A DNA stretch of 64,000 bases, from the NCBI GenBank assembly GCA_000818945.1, contig KN805432.1, forward strand, positions 92,901-156,900. Direction: 5' to 3'. The notes beneath the pieces are model-generated. The model was not told the origin of the DNA and searched no databases. It saw only the letters and a program-made list of their open reading frames with translations. Made by a program: the position numbers and the translations under genes. The DNA is from Schizochytrium sp. CCTCC M209059. Lineage: Eukaryota > Sar > Bigyra > Thraustochytrida > Thraustochytriidae. The stretch's first letter is position 1. Every line of letters starts with the position of its first letter. This document shows, piece by piece, positions 38,301 to 47,400 of this stretch.

Positions 38301-39145
38301 AGCGGCTTGCCTCGGGCATTCTATTGTACGGTCCCCCGGGGTGCGGTAAGACCATGTTGGCAGGCGCCGTTGCCAAGGAGTGTGGGCTCAATTTCATCAG
38401 CGTCAAGGGTCCCGAGGTGCTAAACAAGTACATTGGTGCAAGCGAGCAGGCTGTGCGCGATCTCTTTGCGCGTGGCGCGGCGGCTGCGCCCTGCGTCGTC
38501 TTTTTCGATGAGTTTGATGCTGTTGCGCCGCGTCGCGGCAACGACTCGTCAGGTGTCACTGACCGCGTTGTGAACCAGCTCCTCACCTTTTTGGATGGTG
38601 TCGAGACGCGCTCTGGCGTCTACGTCATGGCGGCGACCTCGCGCCCGGACCTTGTGGATCCTGCATTGCTGCGTCCCGGTCGTCTCGACAAGCAGCTCTT
38701 GTGTGGTTTTCCGGACGCGGAGGAGCGCGAGGATATTCTGCGCGCCGTGGCCGCCAAGATGCCGCTCGACGAGTCTGCGCGCCAGGAGTTGCCTCGTGTC
38801 GCCCGAGCCCCGGAGGCGGAATTGTTCACGGGCGCAGATCTTCAGGCGATCTTGTACTCGGCGCAGCTTGACGCCATCCACGCGGACCTTGATGCTCCGT
38901 TGTCTTCTGCAGACGACGGCGAGGACGAATCGAAGGATGCGCAGGACGCTCCCGCCGCCCCGCGCGAGCTCCTCGTGGGTGCGGACCATGTGCGCAAGGC
39001 CCTGCAGGAGGCGCGTCCTTCGGTCTCGCGGGAGGAACGCGAGCGCTTCACGCGAATTTACGATGCCTTCAAGGGCGACCGAGGTGCCGACTTCAACGCC
39101 GTGAGCGGCTACCCGGACGGCAAGCAGCGCACTGCGCTCAAGTAA
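35327..39145 (+). CDS. PEX1: Peroxisome biogenesis AAA ATPase PEX1
   Basis: Partner of PEX6 in the complex that pulls ubiquitinated PEX5 out of the peroxisomal membrane. The 1272 residues show an N-terminal domain, then D1 with Walker A GGRGAGKTT (Lys684) and Walker B LIVLDDLDLLLP, then D2 starting DVGGLHTVRRTL with Walker A GPPGCGKT (Lys1008), Walker B VVFFDEFDAV, and the second-region-of-homology block RPGRLDK. Unlike many PEX1 D1 domains, the Walker A here looks intact. The strongest argument for PEX1 over other type II AAA proteins is D2 with ELPIQFAPLYERSPQRLASGILLYGPPGCGKT and the GPEVLNKYIGASEQAVRDLF segment. ATG 35327 has A at -3. A Gly-rich linker (about 37090-37130) precedes D1. Confidence 0.9.
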   Translation: MSRRQLHVQLPVVLVTASTNFVRLPASFAQTVRSAVPAKSQGVVALRLGWLGPPTAESGGLARPCQAFVGWTDATASGHYLELPVGLAEALGIKTALDAATAMAPDSPLVISVAVVPFAPVAARVEVDPATADDWDILQMHAHFVEDELLSQISVLGPGQRFPMWVHGHIRINMQVSNIALVEQGQALCVRLARNTEVLVAPKLRSKDDQHRQQSLRQRELEGSAAAQGLRLRVQPIDLEAQHSKSHQEELQQSSSAAAQESEEDWNGIAAVHATTIARLERGAGWPPIKQLENGDLVYKDDPSRPLIVMISNERRVRLAERARKSKRVSLKPAQGLMSVLHEEHIRLRVSSRAAPGHVMLPCAVQVRCKVNPLEAVVIRMPRFEPRPCPEAFPALSVRLTAIQGQDEAQAEAACPDDDFGRDASLAAQLWQRRMMAIRPGAAMSAKLHGMGPAQGAPIADGSIIALHVRGGNGMTRRHSDGRVVHFMVRVSERNNKIDNSNANSGSGSGGDAANPQGNGVVAEKKRVLEPVHWLVTPSSKIEWQVEKFMVDIDLQRITASVGGSILQSDEAGDDETNKSAGASSSSVISGGGGSGGGGGGGKSASGADKAVVERVRAGGVGCHLSGYFDQLSLQDLGGYASYGETALERLRPVLRRAEARNRLALGGPHPGGVYLCGGRGAGKTTLAQAVAKALRCDVDGLVHTVWVSCANLRGGKRSEVESSISSAFNEALRTAPALIVLDDLDLLLPTPAGGDGGGGGGEDAQLVWLVEWIEDLCTQYQRKLEAFERVEMQSEESLEGRSLTHRAVSWLATGREKGSLRKSLQRPGLFDRIVEIQPLTAHDRTLVLEAQLQLGGCSAAPDLDLDEVAAQAEGYAPADLNILVERALHESLQDLLRRELESSNDEAGDEVDDKAETPTGISNGDDPVQLCQVHFDRALNGFTPAALRGVALAKSDVKWDDVGGLHTVRRTLKETLELPIQFAPLYERSPQRLASGILLYGPPGCGKTMLAGAVAKECGLNFISVKGPEVLNKYIGASEQAVRDLFARGAAAAPCVVFFDEFDAVAPRRGNDSSGVTDRVVNQLLTFLDGVETRSGVYVMAATSRPDLVDPALLRPGRLDKQLLCGFPDAEEREDILRAVAAKMPLDESARQELPRVARAPEAELFTGADLQAILYSAQLDAIHADLDAPLSSADDGEDESKDAQDAPAAPRELLVGADHVRKALQEARPSVSREERERFTRIYDAFKGDRGADFNAVSGYPDGKQRTALK

Positions 39146-39945
39146 CTCTAGCTAGACATGACATAACATACACACATCATCTCGTCGCCTCAGTCTCCAC
39201 CCTCTCTGTCCTCTTGCCTTTTGGCTCGACTCGAACGAGTCATTAAGGCAAGGTAAGGCAAGGTAAGGCAAGGCAAGAAACGCTCGATCGGCCATCTAAA
39301 ACGCCATCCCTCGAGCACAAATGTGGCGTGCTCGGCACGGCGGCCTCTTCGCTGTACTTTTGCCTCGACCCCGTCGTCGACGCTGCTCTCCAGCCTTCCC
39401 TCCTCCCTCGCTCCTTCTCATCTACCCATCAGTCACTCGCTCGCTCGCTCGCTCGCTCGCTCGCTCGCCGCTAACTTCCCGCGTTCGCCCTCGGCCGCAA
39501 CCGCAGTGCAGCTGAAGCCGGGGCCTGCGCGCGTTGCCCCTTCCTTCCCTCCCTCCCTCCCGAGCGACGCTCATTGCGAGCCCGATCATCTTCTGCGTGG
39601 CAGCCGCTCTCGGCGCGCAGCGCGTGCACGGCTCTTTCTTGCCTGCCGCCGCGTCTCTCCCTGCGCTGCGACTTGAACTTCAGGCAGGGCCTGCAGCCGC
39701 TGCACGCGCTCGGCCGTCGCCGCCGCTGCGCTCGCCGCGCCCGCTGTACGAGTCGCCGCTGCGCGACTCGCTGTACGCGCTGCGCTCGCAGTCGTTCGTT
39801 GGTTCGTTGGTTCGTTCATTTGTTATCGACGCGCGCGTGCACCGGCCGCAGGCTCTCTCGCTGGGCGCGCGTCTGTCAAGAGCGGTGCGCGTGCGCGTGT
39901 GTTTCCGCGTGCGAGTCGTGCCTCGCGTTCGACCCGCCTGTCTGT

Positions 39946-39996
39946 TGTTGCGTTGCGTTGCGTTGCGTTATGTTGCGTTGCGTTGTGTTGCGGTGC
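39946..39996. repeat. GCGTT pentanucleotide array
   Basis: Mostly perfect GCGTT units with a few single-base changes (GTGTT, TATGTT). Confidence 0.9.
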
Positions 39997-40706
39997 GTGC
40001 AGTGGTGCGCAAGTTGCGTTGCTGCTTCCTCCCGCGTGGCCCCACTTATCCACCTGCGGGACGCGTGCCCTGCGCCCCGCTCTCGCCTCCCGCAGTCCGC
40101 ACTAGTTTCTCGTCCAGTCACTATCTTTTCTTCTATGTATTTGAAACTAGTTATTGAACTGTACAATGTAACACGTAACTCCGCAACCCGATTTGCGGGC
40201 CGCGCGCAAGAGCCGGGCGCCGCTTCTCAGACAGCCAGCCAGAGCTTGCCGAGCTCCTCTCCTCTCGCGCCTCTCGCGCCTCCGATTTCTCCTCCTCCGC
40301 TTCCTCCTGGCCTGCCGCCGGTCTTCCCGGGGAGCTGCGCAGCGTCGGCCCCAGGCCTTCCCTCCCGCCTGCCGAGCACAGGCGGCGGCGCGGCATGAAA
40401 CTGGGTTGAGCGCGTGCACATTGTTTCTCCAACTCCCCAACAATTTACGTATACGTGAGAGAACGAGGATCCTCTTTTTCTGGCCTCGCCTGGAACGTCG
40501 AGCGCATCGCTCTCCTCCTCCTCCCACCCGGCCCCGCGGCCGCGCGCGCCATCCGCCGCCGCTGCAGCCAGCCGGCAGCGGCCGCGAGCAGTTTCCCAGC
40601 CCGCGCAGCTTGCCAAAGCAAGCTCAGCTCCGTCCGAGACGCCGCGTTCTCTGCAAAGAAAGAAACTCGAAGCTCGGCTCCGAGGCAGACACGCGCACTC
40701 AGAACA

Positions 40707-40749
40707 GGAAAGAAAGCAAGAAAGAAAGAAAGCAAGAAAGCAAGAAAGC

Positions 40750-40789
<40 letters not shown>

Positions 40790-40815
40790 AGAAAGAAAAG
40801 AAGAAAAGAGAAAGG
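40707..40815. repeat. GAAA/GAAAGC purine microsatellite
   Basis: About 110 bases of GAAA units with interspersed GCAA, on the upstream side of the pseudoprotease gene. Confidence 0.9.
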
Positions 40816-41029
40816 AAGCTGGACAGTAAAACCCCAACGCCGAGCTGCGCTGCGCCAAGACCGAGCGCGAGTCCGCGTGGGGAGAAGAGGAGCCGCGAGG
40901 AGCCGCGAGGAGACGCGAGGAGACGCGGGGCGAGGCCTTGCTTCGGCGCGTCCGTCCGTCTATTCGTTCGTTCCTGCGTGCAGGCGGGCGTTTGTGCGCG
41001 CGGGCTCGGAGCGGGACGATTGGCGGGCG

Positions 41030-42703
41030 ATGACGATGATGCTGGCCAGGAGGAAGCACGCAACATGGACGATGGCGAGGCTCGCGGCGGCGCTGTGCGC
41101 GGCCGTGGTGGCAGCGGCCTGCGCGTACGGGGCGGAAGCCCGCGAGGGGATCGCTGACGGTGCCGCAGACGTAGAAGCGGCAGCGCGGAGAGAGCTGCTC
41201 TTTGACGACTACGAAGTCTCGAGCATCCCAATGTTCGTCGGGTCTGTTCAAGCCAAAGTGAGTGGCGACTGGTTGCACATGTGCACCGGCGCTTTCATCG
41301 AAAGAGGGTGGGTCTTGACCAGCGCAGAATGCATGAACTTTTACAGCGCGATTCCCAACATGCGCTTTGTGATTAACCAAAAGTGGCTCGCCTCCGACGG
41401 CAAGTGGGCCAAGAGTGTGCTGCTTGAGACCGCTGACCGAGAAGAACGCGATGGCCTTGTACTTTTGCCCCTCTCGAACAGAATCAACCAGGACAGGTTT
41501 AAGCCCATGACCGTCAGCCCGAGTGTTGGCGGTTACTACGAGAATGTCGGCTCGTCCGTCTATGTTACCAGCTGGTTCGAGCCGGACAGCGACGAGCCAA
41601 GTGATCTGGCCAGTCTCTCCCCAATGTCCACGCTCGACCTTACGGTGCGCTCGGACAGCGTTTGCGACGCCTCGTTCTCGGGATCTCTCAATTGGACACA
41701 AAATTTTTGCGCATCGGCAAAAGAAAGCGTCGTTGACGACTCGGAAACCTGCTTTGGCGATCTCGGCTCGCCCATCTATCAATACGACAGCGATGGCAAC
41801 GGCGTTCTCATTGGCGTGTTGCAGGAACGCACCGGCTGTAGGGCAGAATCTTACATGGCCAAGCTCACGCGAGCCACGCTTCACATGAGCTGGATGGAGA
41901 ACGTTGTGGGAAGGTCCCTTGCCGCCTCTGTGCCACCCACGCCAGCGCCCACCCAGAGACCTACAATGTCCCCGACCCCGAAGCCAACTCCCAAGCCAAC
42001 CACCCGGGCGCCTACCGACGCGCCAACCATGGCGCCCACGCCTCAACCAACAACTCCTGAGCCGACAGCTTTTCCAACGACCGCCGCTCCAACCTTGGCA
42101 CCCACGACCGCAAAACCGACGTTGGCGCCCACTAATTTCCCGACGCACGCGCCCACAAATGAGACAATGTCACCAACCTCACATCCCACAGTCGTTTCGC
42201 TTGAGCCTACCTACGCACCGTCGATGGCGCCTCCAGAGATTGGGGATGCGGCTTCGACTCCTGGACCAGACAACAGCGACGAAGATTCGACAATCCTTGT
42301 ACCAATTGCTGCCGGCGCAGCCGGAATCGTGGGCTTTGGCGCCGCGCTCACAGCCCTGATTATGGTTCGGCGCAGACGCCGTAACCCGCGTCCAGAATTC
42401 GAGCCGAGAGCGGTTCTTCAACTTTCTCCCAGCTCCATGTATTATGATGGCGGCGACGGTAGCGGCGGTAGCGGCAGCGGTAGTGGCGCGATGGAAGCCA
42501 GGCGATATAATGGCTCGCGCTTTTCGAGTCTTGATAGTGTCAACAGCTCTGGCGCGCACAGTGGTGGAAGCGCGACGCAGGATAACCCCATGTTCCGCAC
42601 AGAGGACCCTGCTCAACTTGCCGCGGCTGCTCCGCCTCCGAGCAGAGCGCGTCGAATTTTGTCGAAGCGCTTCATTCCCGCAGACATCTCCAAGATTGTG
42701 TAA
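41030..42703 (+). CDS. Type I membrane trypsin-fold pseudoprotease with PT-rich stalk
   Basis: 557 residues from ATG 41030. A signal segment (about residues 16-36, ARLAAALCAAVVAAACAYG) is followed by an S1 chymotrypsin-like domain (about 60-300). The catalytic His is replaced: TSAEC has Glu100 in place of His of TAAHC. The Asp region is kept (D141, RDGLVLLPL). The catalytic Ser is gone: CFGDLGSP (D244-L245-G246-S247) stands for GDSGGP. It is therefore predicted to be inactive. A Pro/Thr stalk of about 90 residues (repeats like APTxxPT) leads to a membrane segment (ILVPIAAGAAGIVGFGAAL) with RRRRR on the inner side and a Gly/Ser-rich cytosolic tail. The upstream open frame is leader. A binding or inhibitor role, as for oomycete glucanase-inhibitor S1 homologues, is inferred only. 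Confidence 0.85.
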   Translation: MTMMLARRKHATWTMARLAAALCAAVVAAACAYGAEAREGIADGAADVEAAARRELLFDDYEVSSIPMFVGSVQAKVSGDWLHMCTGAFIERGWVLTSAECMNFYSAIPNMRFVINQKWLASDGKWAKSVLLETADREERDGLVLLPLSNRINQDRFKPMTVSPSVGGYYENVGSSVYVTSWFEPDSDEPSDLASLSPMSTLDLTVRSDSVCDASFSGSLNWTQNFCASAKESVVDDSETCFGDLGSPIYQYDSDGNGVLIGVLQERTGCRAESYMAKLTRATLHMSWMENVVGRSLAASVPPTPAPTQRPTMSPTPKPTPKPTTRAPTDAPTMAPTPQPTTPEPTAFPTTAAPTLAPTTAKPTLAPTNFPTHAPTNETMSPTSHPTVVSLEPTYAPSMAPPEIGDAASTPGPDNSDEDSTILVPIAAGAAGIVGFGAALTALIMVRRRRRNPRPEFEPRAVLQLSPSSMYYDGGDGSGGSGSGSGAMEARRYNGSRFSSLDSVNSSGAHSGGSATQDNPMFRTEDPAQLAAAAPPPSRARRILSKRFIPADISKIV

Positions 42704-43658
42704 TTTGTCATTGTGACAATGGCAGCTCTGTTTCATTTCAAGGAGAGAAGGGGGAAGGGCTCTGTTGTCAGGAGATCTTTTTGGTGTGTGAGTGTTTGTG
42801 TGCGCGCGTGCACGTGCGCGCGTGGGGGAGAAAGTGCGCATTCATTGTATTCACAGGCAGCTTCTGCTGCGGCTGCCTGCTATTGCGTCTTTATCCTTCT
42901 CTTTCTTCTTCTTCTTCTTCTTCTTCTTCTTCTTCTTTATGTCAATACGCAGCGCTTCGGCAAGCAACCCATTGAGGGTGAAAGCAGAGAGTTATGCAAG
43001 AGAGATTTGCGTCGACCTGACGGCAAGCAAATGCGTAAGCCCGTTCTTTCGCGCATTCATCGCTCTTGTCTTTTTGTATTTGGCCTCTGTACGCTATATA
43101 TTTGCTCTTCGTGCGCCACGATGGCAACGAGACGACGAGAATGACGACAATGGCGACGACCACGACGATAACTGTTGCTTTTGCTTTTCTCCATCGCTTT
43201 TGTTACGACTTTTTACGTATACCTGTCAGTCTAAAGCATTTTACTCTGCATTTGTTAAAAACTTGATGCAAGAAGAGGAGGAGTGGTCGCAGATTGCCAT
43301 GGTGTTGCGTAGATGCGAATCTCCCATCCCATTCCAAGCAGCGCTGCATTGCATTGCACGGCATTGCACTGCATTGCTCTGCACACTGCTCACTACACAC
43401 TGGCATTTGACTTGGACTCGACCCGGGACTCTATGGTACAACCAACGGTAAATAAATACTTTTACTACAAAGAAGAAGAAAAAAGGAAGAAAAAAGGAAG
43501 AAAAAAGACTCGACCGTCCTTGAGAGCGCTTGCAAGTAGTAAAAAGCGAACCCAAACCCAGCGGGACGCGAGCGCTCGCAGAGGCTCGGAGGGGCGACAC
43601 GGACACTCAGTCGCGGAACTTACGTCTGTAGACGAAAAGGAGCGGGGCGCTCGCGAGA
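42704..43658. other. Spacer with TTC and CATTG repeats
   Basis: 955 bases without a supported gene. It contains a TTC run (42904-42937) and degenerate GCATT units (43345-43385). Confidence 0.6.
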
Positions 43659-44186
43659 ATGGACGTCAAGACGGAGCGGCGCATCGCGCAGTTCAAAGCG
43701 CAGCAGCGCGAGAAGCGCACGGTTCAGAAACAACTTTCTGGCAAGGCGAGCACGACGGCTGCCGAGCGCGCGCGCAAAGAGAAGCTGCGCAAAGCCAAAA
43801 AGAACAGACCTGGGTTCGGGAGCTCGTCGTCGAGCGTTGCGGATCACCTGAACGAAGTTGTCGGCCTCGTCGAGCACAAGCTCAGTAAAAGGGAAGAGCG
43901 AGATCGCAGGATTGAGCAGGCCGCTCGAGAGGGCCACGGATGCCGACGATTTGAGGTAGCTGCTGCACGAGCAACCAGCGGACGACCTGGCGCGAGCGGA
44001 TTCCAGACGATTGCGCCTCGCCAACCTCGCTCAAGAGCGCCAGTCGCGCGATCCACAGGCACAGTGCATCGCCTCGGAGGCGCTGCCTCGAACAACAGCA
44101 ATCCAGATGCCGTGCGAGAGGCGCGCGCGGCCTTTCTCGCGCGTCTCGAAGCCAAAAATTCTCCGTCTTCTAGCAACGACAGCTGA
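43659..44186 (+). CDS. Small basic protein, function unknown
   Basis: 175 residues from a clear ATG at 43659. I do not recognise it. The first 60 residues are Lys/Arg/Gln-rich and helical (TERRIAQFKAQQREKRTVQK...ERARKEKLRKAKK), suggesting RNA or nucleic-acid contact or a nuclear/nucleolar place. The centre has ADHLNEVVGLVEHKLSKREERDRRI, a second charged helix. The rest is Arg/Ala/Ser-rich and disordered, ending with EARAAFLARLEAK. It converges on the CHD gene with 249 bases between stops. The frame has the window's usual composition, so I take it as real but with moderate support. Confidence 0.55.
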   Translation: MDVKTERRIAQFKAQQREKRTVQKQLSGKASTTAAERARKEKLRKAKKNRPGFGSSSSSVADHLNEVVGLVEHKLSKREERDRRIEQAAREGHGCRRFEVAAARATSGRPGASGFQTIAPRQPRSRAPVARSTGTVHRLGGAASNNSNPDAVREARAAFLARLEAKNSPSSSNDS

Positions 44187-44435
44187 TCATTTGTCTTTCG
44201 ATTCGTTTCTTGCCAAGGTGTAGTAGGTAATAACAACAGCAAAGCATGCTGATTTCGTCCGCTCTTTAAAGAGTACAAGTATACTGATTTTACGTGTTGC
44301 TTCTGTCCGTGCCTTTTTCATGCCAAGACTCCACTCTTATTACCAATCATTTTTCATGTGTCTCCATCCTACTTGAATACACGTCAATTATCGATTGAAA
44401 ATTGGCTATATCAATTCAATGCATCATGCTCACGC

Positions 44436-47400
44436 TTAGCCAAGCTTTGGAGAAGGAGATGACGAAGACGAAGTGAGGCTCGATGTAGCGGCGTCATGGG
44501 CCTTGGTCTCTGTAAGGTCTACGGTTTCGCATTTTGCTTGAGCGCTTCCGTTCATAAAGTCCGACAGCTTCCGTTGCACGGGCGTGCGAGTCGTCCGCGA
44601 CTGCGAAGTGAATGTGTGATTTAACATCGATGAACGTTGCGAGCGCGCCACAAGCTCCACAATCGTACGCAGACGATTTAAGAACATGACCACAGAAGGG
44701 AAGGCATGCTTGCCTTCCTCGTTCGAGTCATTTCCATCTCCTTCACCACCGACATTCGCCTTGCCATCATCAGCGATTGTTTTGTCGTTGCCGCCCTTGG
44801 CGATAACCTCTACCCCATTCGCTTTTTCGCCGTTTGCGCCGACGGATGAGACCGGCTTCGCGTCGTCGTCCTCGTCATCCTCTTCGTTGACGTTATCTTC
44901 ATCCTCGTCGTCATCATCTTCGTCATTGCCATTCTCATTAGCCTTGTCCGCACCCTGGTCCGCCTTGGACGTGTTCTTTTCTTTCTTAGCAAGAAGTGCC
45001 TTTTCCCTGGCCTGCGATTGCGCGGCGCCTGTGGTCACATTGCAAATTTTGTGAAAAGGAAACTCGGGGTCGCTCCGAATCGCATCCGTGGCCATAAAGT
45101 TACCAATCCCATGCCGCGAGGCTCCCTTGAGCATGGCGAGATCATGCTCCGACTTCCACCACTCAGGCATGCGCGTGCGCTTTTTCGACCTCAATTGCTT
45201 TTCGAACCGTGAGATGATGCGCAAGAGCGTCTCGTCGTTTGCGGTGAGGACAATGCCTCGAAGATCGCGCAAGACCTTGATGCGCTCCATCATCTTCCGC
45301 GCCGACCCCGTGGAACCCATGATTGCTTTGGAGCGCTCAATGTTCATGTCTGGCCGCAGTCGCAGTTGGACAGCGTCCTGGACCAAGAGCTTGACTTGGC
45401 TCTCCACCATGGCCTGCGTCTTGCGCTTAAGACCGGCGTGCTGCATCAACTGCGCATAAGACATGCGCCATTTGGGATCCAGCGGCTTCTCCGAGGGCAC
45501 TCCCCAGCGAATAAGCGTTTTAAAGAGCGCCTTGAGTTCTGTGCGCATCCAGTTGGGCGACACGGTCGGGCCCTTGGACTTGGGCTTCGCCTTGGCCAGT
45601 CGCTTCGCTTCCTTTCGAGCCTCACGCCGTTTTTGCGTCTCCTCAGCGCGCCGCGTCTTGCGTGTTTGAGCACTAAACCAGTCCACGACACGCTTTGCGC
45701 GCAATCCAAGCTTGTGGTTCCGCGGCCACACCGAGTCCGTGTCGACGGGCCGCTGAGGCGTACGCGACGCCTCGTCGTCACCAGTCGACTTGTCGCTCGC
45801 CTCGCCCATTGCTGCGTCGCCGTCCGCATCACTTTTGCCAGCGGGAGCATCGGTTGCTTCATCAGCAGCATCTTTCATCTCAGCGTCGCCGTCTTTCGAA
45901 GCGACGGTCTTCGGCTCCGACTTGGCCTTGGCATCAACCTCTGCGTTTGCCTCCGTGGCCTTGGTCTCCTCGACCTTGCCGTTTCCATTCTTCGCGGGTG
46001 AACTCGGATCCCCCTTTGACTCCGTCCTGGCGGTCGCGTTCTTGTTTTTCTCAGGTCCACCCTCGTCGTCATCATCTGCGTCGTCGTCATCCTTCATGGG
46101 TGGGTTTTTCGAAAAGCGTAGCGAACTGTCCTTTCGGATTGCGGAAAATGTGGCGTTCGATCGTCGAGGATCCCAACCGTGGTCGTAAAGTCCCTTGATC
46201 AGAGTGAGGTCATCTTGGGGAGCCCACCAGACCACGGGTGGAATTCCAGGAATTTGCGGAAACTCCTCGACCAAAAGACGATCACCATCGGTGTACTTTT
46301 CAAGAATGCTTTGCATTGAGGCATGTTTCTCAAAAAGACGCAAATATTTGGCTGCCGCGTCCATTGTGCGCGTAGCGACACGCTCATTGTATGCATATCC
46401 ACGACGCATCTGCCGGTGCTCCTCGCGCGCCTCGCCTTCGAGATCCGAGTCATCCGAGTCCGAGTCTTCCAGCTTAAAAGGTTCTACGTCTTCGACCCCT
46501 CCTTCTTTTTCGTCTTCTTCTTTCTTACCCTCGCCCTCTTTCTTGGTGTCACTCGCAGCTGCACCCTTTGCATCTGCGCTCTGCAAGGCGTCGGCGGCGT
46601 CCTCAGACTTGATGGTCCCACCGTCTTTCTGTCCAAGGTCCTCCCCTTCGGCTTTAATTGAACTAAAGCTTTCTCCCTCCTTCTTCTCCTCCTCTTCTTC
46701 CTCCTCCTTCTTCGTCTTTCTTTCCTCCTCCTTCTTGACGGCCGTTGCCTTGGGAAGCTCGTTCATAGACGAGGGAAGAATGCGTCGACGGGTCACGAGA
46801 ACATCAGGAACTATCCAATCTGCCCCCTGGGTGAGTTCCTCGATGAGTCGACGATGGGTATCATTGAACTCAATGTGTGAGGTGCGGCTTCGAATGCCTT
46901 CGACAAGTTGCGCGTGCGTCATGTTCACCAGCTGAAAATCAGAAAGCCTGCCAGTGTCTGAGACCTCCTGCGTCTCACTCTCGTCATCGTCGTCGTCATC
47001 GTCGCTATCGTCGCTATCGTCGCCCGCCGGAGAGGCCACCGAAGGGTCATCATTGCTTTTCTTTTTCTTGGACTCTTCCCGCTTGAAAATACAGAAGATT
47101 AGGAAGCCGCGAGCTGCGGTCTCGACGTCACTCCGAGTGAAGCGGTCCGGGAAGCGGCCGTTGACGTCAGCAAAAAGACGATCCCAGCGCCCATAGCCAA
47201 ACTTTTGAATGGCCGAAAGCAGCAGCTGAAAGTGCTTGCGCTGCCAAAGCTTGCGTCCGTTCTCGTCCTCATCCTTACGCGGTTCTTCAACGTCCTCTTC
47301 TTCATCGTCGTCATCATCGACATCGTCGTCATCGTCGTCGTCATCAAAACCCACAGCGGCAAATCCGTTGCCAGCATAATTGACCTTGTTCTTGCCACGA

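Larger units (their letters stand above)
39146..41029. other. Long low-complexity spacer
   Basis: 1.9 kb between PEX1 and the pseudoprotease gene, without a gene I can support. It contains AAGGC/AAGGT units (39244-39275), a CGCT run (39436-39468), GCGTT units (39946-39996), and a GAAA/GAAAGC purine tract (about 40707-40815) that ends about 215 bases before the next ATG. Open frames here are Arg/Ser/Ala-rich shadows of these repeats. Confidence 0.6.

Noticed and set aside
39534..40398. Overlapping 200-270 residue frames downstream of PEX1
   Set aside because: They are low-complexity Arg/Ser/Leu translations of GC-rich pentamer repeats, in two frames at once.
40193..41029. N-terminal extension of the pseudoprotease
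   Set aside because: It runs through purine microsatellites; ATG 41030 opens a good signal peptide.
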